Counted from the first letter of the stretch, positions 39,257 to 49,303 are shown. The stretch: DNA of 64,000 nucleotides from Kitasatospora aureofaciens (GCA_000720845.1 JODU01000011.1:259899-323898); one strand, 5' to 3'. Numbers and translations are program-made. The notes: generated from the sequence alone by a model not told the origin.

Positions 39257-39438
39257 GGTTCGTAGCCTTCGCTTCTTCAGTGAGTGGTCCTGACATTGGT
39301 CACCGAAGACGATCACGACAGCCCTGACCGCACTGCGGTGACGCATACCGCGTGCAGGTCGCTGGTCATCGGTCCCGGTGGACCGGTGTAAGGGCCCCTC
39401 ACGTGAGAATGAGCAAGCCAATACACATACGACTGTGC

Positions 39439-39468
39439 AGAATACCCGGGCCCCGGCGGCCGGGTCAA
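39439..39468 (-). promoter_or_regulatory. Housekeeping promoter of rplM-rpsI
   Basis: Minus strand TTGACC (39463-39468), 18 bases, TATTCT (39439-39444). The -35 overlaps the stop of the upstream membrane transferase gene. The leader would be about 175 nt and includes a short stem ACCGC/GCGGT near 39328-39341. Confidence 0.75.
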
Positions 39469-40670
39469 AACGGGGCCGCGGGGGCCCGCTCCCGCTCCGG
39501 CGCACGCCCCCGGGGCACCCGGTCGTCCGCGCCCGCCGGACCGGTCCGGGCCTGCCGGGCGACCGTGACCGCCAGCACGCACAGCGTGAACGCGTCCCGG
39601 AAGGCCCGCCGCCGCTCCCCCTCCAGCCAGGGCCAGGTCAGACCGGGTGCCTGGGGCACCAGGGCGATCCAGAACCACACCCCGCGGGCCACCGATCCGG
39701 TGTACGGCAGCCCGGCGAGCAGCAGCGGCAGGGCGACCAGGAGGTAGTGGTCGTAGGACGGCCGGGAGACGAGGAACGCCGAGAGCATCAGGCCCGCTCC
39801 GGTCTCCGCGAGCCGCAGCGGGCCGGGGTCGGCGCGGCGCCAGCGCCGGTAGGCGCAGAGCACCCCGGCGCAGGCCGCCGCCACCGCGAGCCCCTGCGCG
39901 AGCGCCGGTGGCACCCCGAGCCGGGGCAGTACGGCAGCCGGGGATGCCTCGTAGAGCCGGACGAAGCCGTCGTCGCCGTGCAGCAGGAAGGGCAGGGTGC
40001 GGGTGAAGAAGCCCGCCGGGTCGGGCATCGCCAGGGCCGCCGCGGCGGACGCCAGCGCCGGCACCAGGACGGCCGCGGCCAGCGCCCGCCACCGGCCGGC
40101 GAAGAGGAAGAGCAGGACGACGGGTGCGAGCAGCGGCTTGAGCGCCACGGCCGCCCCGATGACCACGCCCGCCCCCGTCCAGCGCCCCCGGCTCGCCAGC
40201 AGCAGGGCCAGCGGCAGGGCCACCGCCGCCGTCACCGTCCAGTTGCCGAGCCGCACCAGGTGCCCGAAGGGCGCGAAGCCCAGCGCGAGACCGGTCAGCC
40301 CGAGGACCGCGAGCCGGCTGCCCAGCGGCACCCGGTGCAGGCGCAGCGCGCAGGCCCAGGCCAGGGTGAGCAGCACGGTCACCGCGCAGGGCACCAGCAC
40401 CCGCAGTACGGCGCCCGGCAGCAGCGCCTGCGGCACCGCGGCCAGGACGGCGCTCGGCAGGTAGAGGAAGTGCGGGTCGTCGTAGGGGGAGCCGCCGGCC
40501 AGCCAGGTGCGGGCGGCCCGCACGACGATCGCGTTGTCCATCCCGCCGTCCGGGGTCGTGCGCGCCGCGTGCACGGCGGACGCCGCCAGCACCGTCACGA
40601 GCACCGCCCACGGATGCCTTCCCGCCGGTCGCACCAACCACCCGGAGATGTCGCTTTTGCCCGTCCGCAT
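39465..40670 (-). CDS. Multipass membrane glycosyltransferase-like protein (GT87/DUF2029 type)
   Basis: 401 residues from ATG 40670, chosen over 40700 because TAGCGT ends exactly 7 bases before it (leaderless pattern). About ten hydrophobic segments. The early loop [31 protein letters not shown] fits the lipid-linked mannosyltransferases that use polyprenyl-phosphomannose in actinobacteria, whose acidic residues in this loop are catalytic. The acceptor is unknown. Confidence 0.75.
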   Translation of the reverse strand: MRTGKSDISGWLVRPAGRHPWAVLVTVLAASAVHAARTTPDGGMDNAIVVRAARTWLAGGSPYDDPHFLYLPSAVLAAVPQALLPGAVLRVLVPCAVTVLLTLAWACALRLHRVPLGSRLAVLGLTGLALGFAPFGHLVRLGNWTVTAAVALPLALLLASRGRWTGAGVVIGAAVALKPLLAPVVLLFLFAGRWRALAAAVLVPALASAAAALAMPDPAGFFTRTLPFLLHGDDGFVRLYEASPAAVLPRLGVPPALAQGLAVAAACAGVLCAYRRWRRADPGPLRLAETGAGLMLSAFLVSRPSYDHYLLVALPLLLAGLPYTGSVARGVWFWIALVPQAPGLTWPWLEGERRRAFRDAFTLCVLAVTVARQARTGPAGADDRVPRGRAPERERAPAAPF

Positions 40671-40744
40671 GAACGGAACGCTAGGCCCTGCGGCCCCCAA
40701 GTCCCCGCACCAGCACGCCCCTCGGCCCGTCTAAGATGCGCCCC

Positions 40745-41650
40745 ATGAGCTTTGGGCAGGGGGGACCTCAGTCGCAGTGGGATCCCTGGACACCGCAATC
40801 GCAGCAGCCGCAGTCTCAGCAGTCGCAGCAGCCCTGGAACAGCGGGAACAGTGACGACACCCCGGACTGGGCCGCGCTCGCCGAGGCCTCCGAGGCCCGT
40901 GCCAAGCGGCGCCGGCTGTTCCTCATCGGTGGCGGGGCGCTGGCCACGGTGGCGATAGCCAGTGCCGTAGCGGTGGCCGTGGTCTCGGCGAACGGCTCGG
41001 ACCAGGCGTCCGACGGCCCCTCCTCGCAGCTCCCGTCGACGGCGGACATACCCAGCGCGACGGCCACCGAGCCGTCCTTCGCCCCGACCAGTGCCCCGCC
41101 GCCGCTGGACCCGAAGGACTTCGTCTCCAGCGTCAAGAAGGACAAGGCCCCGCTCAGCCCGGACCTGCTCTTCCCCGGGACCCAGCTGACCATGGGTGAC
41201 ACGGTCTACAAGAAGGGCCCGACGGCCGACACCCGCACCTGCGGCTCCGCCGCGCAGGGCACCCTGCCGAAGGTCCTCGACACCAACGAGTGCACCCGCC
41301 TGATCCGCGTCACCTACACCCAGGGCGACACCGCAGTGACCGTCGGCGTGGCCGTCTTCGACACCGAGGCGCAGGCGGCGAAGGCGAAGAAGGACGCCGA
41401 CAAGAAGAGCATCGTCCGCTCCCTGTCCGGCGGCGGCGTCAAGTCCTTCTGCACCGGCGCCGTCTGCCGCTCCACCACCAACTCCTACGGCCGGTACGCC
41501 TACTTCACCGTCGCCGGCTTCACGAACGGCAAGGACGTCACGGAGAAGTCCACCGGCGTGTTCCGGGCCGGTGACGACCTGGCCGAGTTCGCCTTCCGGC
41601 AGATCCGCCGGCGCGGTGAGGCCCAGGCATCGGCGGCGGCGGAGAGCTGA
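40745..41650 (+). CDS. Membrane-anchored hypothetical protein with Gln/Ser-rich cytoplasmic start
   Basis: 301 residues from ATG 40745; TAAGAT ends 7 bases before it, a clear leaderless pattern. Residues 1-38 are rich in Gln, Ser, Trp and Pro. One membrane segment (LFLIGGGALATVAIASAVAV, about 59-78) is followed by an extracellular part with four Cys (RTCGSA, TNECTRL, SFCTGAVCRS). Function unknown. It converges on truA, 19 bp apart. Confidence 0.8.
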   Translation: MSFGQGGPQSQWDPWTPQSQQPQSQQSQQPWNSGNSDDTPDWAALAEASEARAKRRRLFLIGGGALATVAIASAVAVAVVSANGSDQASDGPSSQLPSTADIPSATATEPSFAPTSAPPPLDPKDFVSSVKKDKAPLSPDLLFPGTQLTMGDTVYKKGPTADTRTCGSAAQGTLPKVLDTNECTRLIRVTYTQGDTAVTVGVAVFDTEAQAAKAKKDADKKSIVRSLSGGGVKSFCTGAVCRSTTNSYGRYAYFTVAGFTNGKDVTEKSTGVFRAGDDLAEFAFRQIRRRGEAQASAAAES

Positions 41651-41669
41651 GCGCCCACCGCTCCCCCGC

Positions 41670-42524
41670 TCAGCAGCAGCCGGCTCCCGGCAGCGACCGC
41701 TTGTTGCGCGCCTCCTTGTTCCGGGCGGCCAGCAGCTCGTCGGCCGGGTAGCCGACCTCCTCCAGCGTCAGCCCGTGCGGCCGTACGACGTGCACCGCCG
41801 AGTCCCGTACGCCCGCGGCCAGCACCTTCGCCGGCCAGTCGGGCCCGCGGTGGCCGTCGCCGACGAACAGCAGCGCCCCGATCAGCGAGCGCACCATGTT
41901 GTGGCAGAAGGCGTCGGCCCGCACGGTGGCGGTGACGATCCCGTCCTCGCCCCGCAGGAGACTCAGCTCCTGCAGCGTCCGGATGGTGGTCGCGCCCTCC
42001 CGCTTCTTGCAGTAGGCGGCGAAGTCGTGCTCGCCCAGCAGGCCCCGGGCGGCCTCGTTCATGGCGTCCACGTCGAGCGGCCAGTCGTGCCACAGGACGT
42101 GTCCGCGCAGCAGCGGGTCGACGCCGCCGGGGTTGTCGGTGACCCGGTAGGCGTAGCGCCGCCAGACCGCCGAGAACCGCGCGTTGAAGCCGCTCGGCGC
42201 CTCGCGCAGGGCCCAGACCCGCACGTCCCTCGGCAGCCGCCCCGCGAGCCTCTTGAGGAGCTTCACGTGGTGCTCGGCCCACACCTCGCGCGGCAGGTCG
42301 ACATGGGCGACCTGCCCCCGAGCGTGCACCCCGGCGTCGGTCCGCCCCGCCACGGTCAGCTCGTACGTCTCCCGCGACCGGGTGACCGTACGCAGCGCGT
42401 CCTCGATCTCCCCCTGCACGGTCCGCCGCCCCCCGGCCTGCTTGGCCCACCCGGAGAACTCGCTCCCGTCGTACGAGAGATCCAGCCGCACCCGCACGAA
42501 CCCGGCCTCAACTTCGTCACTCAC
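41670..42524 (-). CDS. truA: tRNA pseudouridine(38-40) synthase
   Basis: 284 residues from GTG 42524. Catalytic Asp63 is in [20 protein letters not shown]-like loop [14 protein letters not shown] and [16 protein letters not shown] are TruA blocks. It ends AGCC, a C-terminal Cys pair. It lies downstream of rplQ as in other actinobacteria, but a hairpin and a repeat intervene. Confidence 0.97.
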   Translation of the reverse strand: MSDEVEAGFVRVRLDLSYDGSEFSGWAKQAGGRRTVQGEIEDALRTVTRSRETYELTVAGRTDAGVHARGQVAHVDLPREVWAEHHVKLLKRLAGRLPRDVRVWALREAPSGFNARFSAVWRRYAYRVTDNPGGVDPLLRGHVLWHDWPLDVDAMNEAARGLLGEHDFAAYCKKREGATTIRTLQELSLLRGEDGIVTATVRADAFCHNMVRSLIGALLFVGDGHRGPDWPAKVLAAGVRDSAVHVVRPHGLTLEEVGYPADELLAARNKEARNKRSLPGAGCC

Positions 42525-42550
42525 CCAGAGATCCTCTCACCAACACGAAA

Positions 42551-42581
42551 GCGGGCCCGCCCTTGAAAAGGACGGACCCGC
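42551..42581 (-). terminator. Hairpin between rplQ and truA
   Basis: GCGGGCCCGCCCTT pairs with AAGGACGGACCCGC with two mismatches. It may end the rpoA-rplQ transcript. Confidence 0.55.
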
Positions 42582-42591
42582 AAACGCCGTT

Positions 42592-42635
42592 AAGGGGCGC
42601 GGGGAACTGCGCGACAAGCCACCACGAACCCGCGG
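42592..42635 (-). repeat. Dispersed repeat, copy B
   Basis: AAGGGGCGCGGGGAACTGCG and the following CGACAAGCCACCACGAACC, same orientation as copies A and C, placed just past the rplQ stop. Confidence 0.85.
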
Positions 42636-42663
42636 CCGCCGACGCACAGCCCCCGGCAGACGC

Positions 42664-43164
42664 TTACGCGTCCTTGGACTCCTCGGCCGGAGCCTCGTCG
42701 GCCTTGGCCGTGTCGACCTTGGCCTCGGCAGCCTCGGTGCCCTCGGCGTCCTTGGCCGCACGCTTCGTCGCGGCCTCGGCCTCGCCGGTGGCCTGCTGCG
42801 CCACGGTCAGCGCCTCGACCAGCTCGATGACGGCCATGGGCGCGTTGTCACCACGGCGGTTGCCGATCTTGGTGATCCGCGTGTAGCCACCGGGACGGTT
42901 CTCGTAGCGCGGGCCGATCTCGGTGAAGAGCGTGTGGACGACGCTCTTGTCCGTGATCACCTGGAGCACCTGACGGCGGTTGTGAAGGTCGCCCTTCTTC
43001 GCCTTGGTGACCAGACGCTCGGCGTACGGACGCAGCTTGCGCGCCTTCGCCTCGGTGGTGGTGATCCGGCCGTGCTCGAAGAGGCTCTTCGCCAGGTTGG
43101 CGAGGAGCAGCTTCTCGTGCGCGGCACTGCCGCCCAGACGGGCACCCTTGGTGGGCTTCGGCAT
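42664..43164 (-). CDS. rplQ: 50S ribosomal protein L17
   Basis: 166 residues. The L17 core ([20 protein letters not shown] to PMAVIELVE) takes the first 125; the last 40 are an Ala/Glu/Lys-rich tail ([20 protein letters not shown]) usual in Streptomyces. It follows rpoA by 161 bp. Confidence 0.98.
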   Translation of the reverse strand: MPKPTKGARLGGSAAHEKLLLANLAKSLFEHGRITTTEAKARKLRPYAERLVTKAKKGDLHNRRQVLQVITDKSVVHTLFTEIGPRYENRPGGYTRITKIGNRRGDNAPMAVIELVEALTVAQQATGEAEAATKRAAKDAEGTEAAEAKVDTAKADEAPAEESKDA

Positions 43165-43242
43165 GGTGTTTCTCCTAGGTGTCTGCCCCGGCCGTATCAG
43201 GTACCGGAGTCAGTATCCGAGCAGGCGGTCGCCTGTCGGAGA

Positions 43243-43267
43243 CCCCGCGCCCCAAAGGGGCGCGGGG
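43243..43267. terminator. Perfect hairpin at repeat copy C, between rpoA and rplQ
   Basis: CCCCGCGCCCC AAA GGGGCGCGGGG: 11-bp perfect stem with a 3-base loop. Its right arm is the start of repeat copy C. On the minus strand it could attenuate rplQ. Confidence 0.6.
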
Positions 43268-43290
43268 AACTGCGCGACCAGCCACAGCGG
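43254..43290. repeat. Dispersed repeat, copy C
   Basis: AAAGGGGCGCGGGGAACTGC then GCGACCAGCCACAGCGG, the third copy, in the rpoA-rplQ gap. Confidence 0.85.
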
Positions 43291-43325
43291 GCCGGCAGCC
43301 AAAACGAACCGTCGAACCCGAGCGC

Positions 43326-44348
43326 TCAGTACTGCTCGGTCTCCACGAAACCGGCGTCCGCGTCGTCGTCGGCGCCGAAGGCGTCGGCGGCAGCGGTCGG
43401 GTCGAACCCGGGAGGCGAGTCCTTCAGCGCGAGACCCATACCGGCGAGCTTCGCCTTGACCTCGTCGATGGACTTCGCACCGAAGTTGCGGATGTCCAGG
43501 AGGTCGGCCTCGGAGCGGGCGACCAGCTCACCCACGGAGTGGATGCCCTCGCGCTTGAGGCAGTTGTACGACCGAACGGTGAGCTCCAGCTCCTCGATCG
43601 GCAGCGCCAGATCGGCGGCGAGCGCGGCGTCCGTCGGGGACGGACCCATGTCGATGCCCTCGGCGTCGATGTTCAGCTCGCGGGCGAGACCGAACAGCTC
43701 GACCAGGGTCTTGCCGGCGGACGCCATGGCGTCACGCGGACGCATGGCCTGCTTGGTCTCGACGTCGACGATCAGCTTGTCGAAGTCGGTGCGCTGCTCG
43801 ACACGCGTGGCCTCGACCTTGTACGTGACCTTCAGGACCGGCGAGTAGATCGAGTCGACCGGGATGCGGCCGATCTCCTGGCCCACCTGCTTGTTCTGCA
43901 CGGCGGAGACGTAGCCGCGACCGCGCTCGACGGTCAGCTCCATCTCCAGCTTGCCCTTGCCGTTGAGCGTGGCGAGGACGAGGTCGGGGTTGTGCACCTC
44001 GACACCGGCCGGGGGCGCGATGTCGGCGGCGGTGACCAGACCCGGACCCTGCTTGCGCAGGTACATCACGACGGGCTCGTCGTGCTCCGAGGAGACGACC
44101 AGCTGCTTGATGTTGAGGATCAGGTCGGTGACGTCCTCCTTGACGCCCGGCACGGTGGTGAACTCGTGCAGGACACCGTCGATGCGGATGCTGGTGACAG
44201 CAGCGCCGGGGATCGACGAGAGGAGGGTGCGGCGCAGGGAGTTACCGAGGGTGTAGCCGAAGCCCGGCTCCAGCGGCTCGATGACGAACCGGGAGCGGAA
44301 CTCGTCGACGACCTCTTCGGTCAACGAGGGACGCTGAGCGATCAGCAT
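43326..44348 (-). CDS. rpoA: DNA-directed RNA polymerase subunit alpha
   Basis: 340 residues. N-terminal dimerisation domain (1-230: [34 protein letters not shown]); C-terminal domain (about 250-315: [29 protein letters not shown]) that contacts UP elements and activators; acidic tail. It follows rpsK by 139 bp, where rpsD would sit in many other bacteria. Confidence 0.99.
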   Translation of the reverse strand: MLIAQRPSLTEEVVDEFRSRFVIEPLEPGFGYTLGNSLRRTLLSSIPGAAVTSIRIDGVLHEFTTVPGVKEDVTDLILNIKQLVVSSEHDEPVVMYLRKQGPGLVTAADIAPPAGVEVHNPDLVLATLNGKGKLEMELTVERGRGYVSAVQNKQVGQEIGRIPVDSIYSPVLKVTYKVEATRVEQRTDFDKLIVDVETKQAMRPRDAMASAGKTLVELFGLARELNIDAEGIDMGPSPTDAALAADLALPIEELELTVRSYNCLKREGIHSVGELVARSEADLLDIRNFGAKSIDEVKAKLAGMGLALKDSPPGFDPTAAADAFGADDDADAGFVETEQY

Positions 44349-44487
44349 GTGGTGATCCTTCAGTCAGGGGCGCCCGCTATTTGACGCCCGACTAGTACTG
44401 CAAGGGTACGGGCGGCACGACCCGAAGGAGCCGTACCGCCCGCAAAACCCTGGTGAAGCGTTGAAGCGATGTCGCCGTGAGGCGAGA

Positions 44488-44892
44488 TCAGACGCGACGA
44501 CGCTTCGGCGGACGGCAGCCGTTGTGCGGGGTGGGCGTGACGTCCTGGATGGAGCCGACCTCGAGACCGGTCGCCTGGAGCGAACGGATGGCGGTCTCAC
44601 GACCCGAACCCGGGCCCTTGACGAACACGTCGACCTTGCGCATGCCGTGCTCCTGCGCGCGACGGGCAGCCGACTCGGCGGCCATCTGCGCGGCGAACGG
44701 CGTGGACTTCCGGGAGCCCTTGAAGCCGACGTGGCCGGCGGAGGCCCAGGAGATCACGTTGCCGGTCGGGTCCGTGATGGACACGATCGTGTTGTTGAAC
44801 GTGCTCTTGATGTGCGCGTGGCCGTGAGCGACGTTCTTCTTTTCCTTGCGGCGCACCTTCTTGGCAGCGCCCTGACGTCCCTTGGGGGGCAT
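44488..44892 (-). CDS. rpsK: 30S ribosomal protein S11
   Basis: 134 residues. Blocks [33 protein letters not shown] and the C-terminus [13 protein letters not shown] are diagnostic. It follows rpsM by 67 bp. Confidence 0.99.
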   Translation of the reverse strand: MPPKGRQGAAKKVRRKEKKNVAHGHAHIKSTFNNTIVSITDPTGNVISWASAGHVGFKGSRKSTPFAAQMAAESAARRAQEHGMRKVDVFVKGPGSGRETAIRSLQATGLEVGSIQDVTPTPHNGCRPPKRRRV

Positions 44893-44959
44893 GTCGTTCT
44901 CCTACGGGAGGTGGTCGGTCCTACAGCGAAGACCGCTGGACGGCGAAGTCCGCTGCGGA

Positions 44960-45340
44960 CTACTTCTTGCCCGGCTTCTTCTTGCCGGCGATGGCGCGAC
45001 GCGGGCCCTTGCGGGTGCGAGCGTTGGTGCTGGTGCGCTGACCGCGGACGGGCAGACCGCGACGGTGGCGCAGACCCTGGTAGGTGCCGATCTCGACCTT
45101 GCGGCGGATGTCGGCCTGCACCTCGCGACGGAGGTCACCCTCGGTCTTGATGTTGTTGTCGACGTACTCGCGGATCGCGACGAGCTGCTCCTCGGAGAGG
45201 TCCCGAACACGGGTGTTCGGGTCCACGCCGGTGGCGGCGAGCGTCTGCTGCGAGAGCGTCCGGCCGATGCCGAACACATAGGTGAGGGCGATCTCCACGC
45301 GCTTTTCGCGCGGGATGTCAACACCGGAAACGCGTGCCAT
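44960..45340 (-). CDS. rpsM: 30S ribosomal protein S13
   Basis: 126 residues, [20 protein letters not shown] to the basic end [33 protein letters not shown] is the conserved tRNA-contacting part. It follows rpmJ after a 188-bp gap. Confidence 0.99.
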   Translation of the reverse strand: MARVSGVDIPREKRVEIALTYVFGIGRTLSQQTLAATGVDPNTRVRDLSEEQLVAIREYVDNNIKTEGDLRREVQADIRRKVEIGTYQGLRHRRGLPVRGQRTSTNARTRKGPRRAIAGKKKPGKK

Positions 45341-45528
45341 TCAATGGCTCCAGTTGATTGTCGGAGGTCTTCCACAGAACCGGCGCCCAGCCGCCGTACC
45401 AGGTACGAACTGGGTCCCCGGCCTCCGAACCGGGGGTGTCGGGCGATGGCTCGCCCGGGTTCTGCGTATGAACATATTCAGCTCGCGTCGCGCGAAGTCA
45501 TGCGAATCGCGGAGGGAACGGTCAGGCT

Positions 45529-45642
45529 TCAGCCCTGGCGCTGCTTGTGGCGCGGGTTGTCGCAGATGACCATGACCCGACCGTGACGGCGGATCACCCT
45601 GCACTTGTCGCAGATCTTCTTGACGCTCGGCTTGACCTTCAT
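45529..45642 (-). CDS. rpmJ: 50S ribosomal protein L36 (zinc-binding form)
   Basis: 37 residues, [20 protein letters not shown] onward, with Cys11, Cys14, Cys27 and His32 as zinc ligands, so this is the C+ type. It lies between infA and rpsM. Confidence 0.98.
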   Translation of the reverse strand: MKVKPSVKKICDKCRVIRRHGRVMVICDNPRHKQRQG

Positions 45643-45710
45643 GGGTGTGAGGTTCTCCGGGTCAGTTGCCGGCGGCCCCGCGCGCGGAGCGCACGGGACG
45701 TGGGCAAGAT

Positions 45711-45932
45711 CTACTTGTACCGGTAGACGATCCGGCCACGCGTCAGGTCGTACGGAGACAGCTCCACCACGACCCGGTCGTCAGGGAGGATGCGGATGTA
45801 GTGCATACGCATCTTGCCGCTGATGTGTGCCAGGACCTGGTGGCCGTTCTGGAGCTCGACCTTGAACATGGCGTTCGGAAGAGACTCGACGACAGTGCCC
45901 TCGATCTCGATGGCACCTTGCTTCTTGGCCAC
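45711..45932 (-). CDS. infA: Translation initiation factor IF-1
   Basis: 73 residues from GTG 45932, [20 protein letters not shown] to GRIVYRYK; a single S1/OB-fold domain. It has its own promoter upstream and starts the infA-rpmJ-rpsM-rpsK-rpoA-rplQ block. Confidence 0.98.
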   Translation of the reverse strand: MAKKQGAIEIEGTVVESLPNAMFKVELQNGHQVLAHISGKMRMHYIRILPDDRVVVELSPYDLTRGRIVYRYK

Positions 45933-46034
45933 GCTTCGCCCTTCGAATCGACTACCTTGATCGGCTCCTGCGCTTCCTCGTGCCTCACGGATGCGATCTG
46001 TGAGGACATGCGTATGCACGAGAGCCGACGAGTC

Positions 46035-46064
46035 AGTCTACGTCAGCAAACCCGGAAAGGCGAA
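46035..46064 (-). promoter_or_regulatory. Likely promoter of infA
   Basis: Minus strand TTCGCC (46059-46064), 18 bases, TAGACT (46035-46040), in the 162-bp map-infA gap. Confidence 0.55.
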
Positions 46065-46094
46065 ACGAGGAAGTCTGCCCCGGTAGTGAGATCG

Positions 46095-46931
46095 TTATGC
46101 AAGGGGGTCGGGCGCCGCCGTGATCCCCAGCTCCGCCAGCTTCGCCTTGCCGCCGTCGGGCGCCGTCAGGACCAGCGGGCCCTGTTCCGTCAGGGCCACC
46201 GAGTGCTCCCAGTGGGAGGACCAGGTGCCGTCCGTGGTGATGACCGTCCACTCGTCCGACAGGACCTCGGTGCGGGGGGTGCCGAGCGAGACCATGGGCT
46301 CGATGGCGAGGCAGAAGCCGGGGACGAGCTTCGGGCCCTTGCCGCGGCGCCGGTCGACGTAGTTCAGCAGATGCGGGTCCATGTGCATCTCGGTGCCGAT
46401 GCCGTGGCCGCCGTAGTCCTCGATGATCCCGTACTTGCCGCCGCCGGGCTTGGGCTGGCGGCGGATGTAGGTCTCGATGGCGCGGGAGACGTCCACCAGG
46501 CGGTTGCCCTGCTTCATGGCCGCGATGCCCGCCCACATGGACTCCTCGGTCACCCGGGACAGCTCGACCAGCTCCGGGGAGTGACCGGAGCCGACGAAGG
46601 CCGTGTAGGCGGCGTCGCCGTGCCAGCCGTCGATGATCGCGCCGCAGTCGATGGAGATGACGTCGCCGTCCTTGAGGACCACGTCGTCGGACGGGATGCC
46701 GTGGACGACGACCTCGTTCACCGAGGTGCAGATGGTGGCGGGGAAGCCGCCGTACCCGAGGAAGTTCGGCTTGGCGTCATGCTCCGCGAGGACCTTGCGG
46801 GCGACCTGGTCCAGGTCCCTGGTCGTCGCGCCGGGCACGGCGGCCTCGCGCGTGGCCGCGTGGATGGCGGCGACGACCAGCCCCGCTTCGCGCATCTTGG
46901 CGATCTGCTCGGGGTTCTTGATCTGCACCAT
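46095..46931 (-). CDS. map: Methionine aminopeptidase, type I
   Basis: 278 residues from ATG 46931. Removes N-terminal Met. Metal ligands appear in ISIDCGAIIDGWHGDAAYT (two Asp), GGHGIGTEMH (His), AIEPM (Glu) and SSHWEHSVAL (Glu). VNEVVVHGIP is the substrate His loop. It is separated from adk by a strong terminator. Confidence 0.98.
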   Translation of the reverse strand: MVQIKNPEQIAKMREAGLVVAAIHAATREAAVPGATTRDLDQVARKVLAEHDAKPNFLGYGGFPATICTSVNEVVVHGIPSDDVVLKDGDVISIDCGAIIDGWHGDAAYTAFVGSGHSPELVELSRVTEESMWAGIAAMKQGNRLVDVSRAIETYIRRQPKPGGGKYGIIEDYGGHGIGTEMHMDPHLLNYVDRRRGKGPKLVPGFCLAIEPMVSLGTPRTEVLSDEWTVITTDGTWSSHWEHSVALTEQGPLVLTAPDGGKAKLAELGITAAPDPLA

Positions 46932-47031
46932 GGGGGCTGCGGCCTTTCTGGACGGGACCGGGAGGGGAACAAGGGGCCGGGGCGGGAACCGCTTCCCACG
47001 ATACGGGGCGGAGCCACCCCACCCCACAGCA

Positions 47032-47065
47032 CAGCCGCGGCCCCCTGAGCGAGGGACCGCGGCTG
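47032..47065 (-). terminator. Terminator of secY-adk
   Basis: CAGCCGCGG...CCGCGGCTG with CCCCT/AGGG continuing the stem; perfect outer arms of 9 bp. It lies 16 bases past the adk stop. Confidence 0.8.
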
Positions 47066-47080
47066 CAGCCGGGCGGAGTA

Positions 47081-47734
47081 CTACTGGTCGCGCTTGAGCG
47101 CCTCCAGCGCACGGCGGGTGACCTCGTCCACGGGGCCCGTCGCCGCGATGGTGGCGACCAGGCCCTGCGACTTGTAGTAGTCGATGATCGGCTCGGTCTG
47201 CGTGTGGTAGACCTCCAGCCGCTTGCGGACCGTCTCCTCGGAGTCGTCGTCCCGCTGGTACAGCTCGCCGCCGCAGACGTCGCAGACGCCTTCCTTCTTC
47301 GGCGGCGTGTACGTCACGTGGAAGACGTGGGCCGAGTCGTTGCGGCAGACGCGCCGGCCGGCGATCCGCTTGACGACCTCGTCCTCCGGGGCCTCCAGGT
47401 CCAGCACGGCGTCGAGCTTCATGTCCTCGGTCTCGAGCAGCTCGTCCAGCGCCTCGGCCTGGGAGACGTTGCGCGGGAAGCCGTCCAGCAGGAAGCCGCC
47501 CTCGGCGTCGGGCTGCTCCATGCGGTCCTTCGCCATGGCGATGGTGACCTCGTCCGGCACGAGATTGCCGGCGTCCATGTAGGACTTCGCGAGCTTGCCC
47601 AGTTCGGTCTGCTGGCTGATGTTCGCGCGGAACAGGTCGCCCGTGGAGATGTGCGGAATGTGCAGCGTCTCGGCAAGGCGGGTGGCCTGCGTTCCCTTTC
47701 CGGCACCCGGAGGCCCGACGAGGACGATTCGCAT
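47081..47734 (-). CDS. adk: Adenylate kinase
   Basis: 217 residues. P-loop GPPGAGKGT at 7-15; DGFPRNVSQAEAL is the NMP-binding segment. The LID has Cys in RRVCRNDSAH and CDVCGGEL, so it is the zinc-type long form. Its ATG shares one base with the secY stop (TGATG). Confidence 0.99.
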   Translation of the reverse strand: MRIVLVGPPGAGKGTQATRLAETLHIPHISTGDLFRANISQQTELGKLAKSYMDAGNLVPDEVTIAMAKDRMEQPDAEGGFLLDGFPRNVSQAEALDELLETEDMKLDAVLDLEAPEDEVVKRIAGRRVCRNDSAHVFHVTYTPPKKEGVCDVCGGELYQRDDDSEETVRKRLEVYHTQTEPIIDYYKSQGLVATIAATGPVDEVTRRALEALKRDQ

Positions 47735-49047
47735 CAGCGGAGGAACCCTTCGTAATTGCGCTGCTGGAGCTGGCTCTCGATCTGCTTCACCGTCTCGAGA
47801 CCGACACCCACGATGATCAGGATGCTGGTGCCGCCGAACGGGAAGTTCTGGTTTGCCCCGAAACCAGCCAACGCCATTGTCGGGACGAGAGCGATCAGAC
47901 CCAAGTACAGCGAACCCGGCCAGGTGATCCGGTTGAGTACGTAGCTCAGATACTCAGCGGTCGGTCGGCCAGCCCGGATGCCCGGGATGAAGCCACCATA
48001 CTTCTTCATGTTGTCCGCGACTTCCTCGGGGTTGAACGAGATGGCCACGTAGAAGAAGGCGAAGAAGACGATCAGGAAGAAGTACAGGATGATGTGCGGC
48101 GTCGCCGCCGTGTCCGCGAGGTTCTTCGTGATCCAGGTGGCCCAGCCCGCCGTCGAGTTCGAGAACTGGACGATCAGTGCCGGGATGTAGAGCAGCGACG
48201 AGGCGAAGATGACGGGGATGACACCCGCCTGGTTCACCTTGAGCGGGATGTACGTCGAGGTACCGCCGTAGGACCGGCGGCCGATCATCCGCTTCGCGTA
48301 CTGCACCGGGATGCGGCGCTGGGCCTGCTCCACGAAGACCACGAGGCCGACCATCACCAGTCCGACGAGGATGACCGTGCCGAACTCGATCCAGCCGTCG
48401 GCCAGCTCACCCTGCTTCTTGATGGCCCACAGGGCGGACGGGAAGGTCGCGGCGATCGAGATGAACATCAGGATCGACATGCCGTTGCCAATGCCGCGGT
48501 CGGTGATCAGCTCGCCGAGCCACATGACGACGCAGGTACCGGCGGTCATGCAGATCACCATGACGATGGTGGTGAAGATCGCCTGGTCGGGGACGATCTG
48601 ACCGGCGACGGTGCAGCCGGAGAAGAGCGCGCCGCTGCGGGCGGTGGCCACCAGGCCGGTGCCCTGGAGGATGGCGAGCGCGACGGTCAGGTAGCGGGTG
48701 TACTGCGTGATCTTCGCCGTACCCGCCTGGCCCTCCTTCTTGAGGGCTTCCAGGCGCGGGATCACGACGGTCAGCAGCTGCAGAATGATGCTCGCCGTGA
48801 TGTACGGCATGATGCCGAGCGCGAAGACCGTGATCTGCAGCAGGGCGCCACCGCTGAACATGTTGACCAGGCCGAAGAGGCCCTGGTTGCCGGACGCCTG
48901 GTCCACGCACTCCTGGACGTTCTTGTAGTCGACGCCTGGAATGGGGATGTGGGTACCGAGTCGGTACACCACGATGATGCCGAGCGTGAAGAGCAGCTTC
49001 TTGCGCAGGTCGGGCGTCTTGAACGCCCGGGCGAACGCGGTGAGCAC
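47734..49047 (-). CDS. secY: Protein translocase subunit SecY
   Basis: 437 residues with ten membrane segments; the Sec channel. MLTAFARAFKTPDLRKKLL, the plug-region loop, and the cytoplasmic loop QRRIPVQYAKRMIGRRSYGG are present. GTG 49047 follows an ideal AGGAGG. A 256-bp gap with a hairpin separates it from rplO, so it probably has its own promoter. Confidence 0.99.
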   Translation of the reverse strand: MLTAFARAFKTPDLRKKLLFTLGIIVVYRLGTHIPIPGVDYKNVQECVDQASGNQGLFGLVNMFSGGALLQITVFALGIMPYITASIILQLLTVVIPRLEALKKEGQAGTAKITQYTRYLTVALAILQGTGLVATARSGALFSGCTVAGQIVPDQAIFTTIVMVICMTAGTCVVMWLGELITDRGIGNGMSILMFISIAATFPSALWAIKKQGELADGWIEFGTVILVGLVMVGLVVFVEQAQRRIPVQYAKRMIGRRSYGGTSTYIPLKVNQAGVIPVIFASSLLYIPALIVQFSNSTAGWATWITKNLADTAATPHIILYFFLIVFFAFFYVAISFNPEEVADNMKKYGGFIPGIRAGRPTAEYLSYVLNRITWPGSLYLGLIALVPTMALAGFGANQNFPFGGTSILIIVGVGLETVKQIESQLQQRNYEGFLR

Positions 49048-49235
49048 GGTGCCTCCTGCGACCCCCGCGCTACTGCGTCAAGGGTGACGGTCTTGAGGTT
49101 CGACTGACGACTGATAAGTGGACGGCTAAGGGAGTAACGCTGAACCGCCGCCAAGAGTGCCTCATGTGACGCACCCGTGAAAGAGGGCAGCGCAGGCCAC
49201 CTTACCGGCGGGAGCACTTCCCTTGGAACGACCAA

Positions 49236-49267
49236 CCGGGGATACCCCTTTTGTGGGGCATCCCCGG
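49236..49267 (-). terminator. Hairpin between rplO and secY
   Basis: CCGGGGAT-CCCC pairs with GGGG-ATCCCCGG with one internal mismatch and a TTTTGT loop, 37 bases past the rplO stop. It marks the end of the spc block. Confidence 0.75.
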
Positions 49268-49303
49268 TCGGGAGCGCTCAAGTCATCGAGACGCCTGAAG
49301 GGT

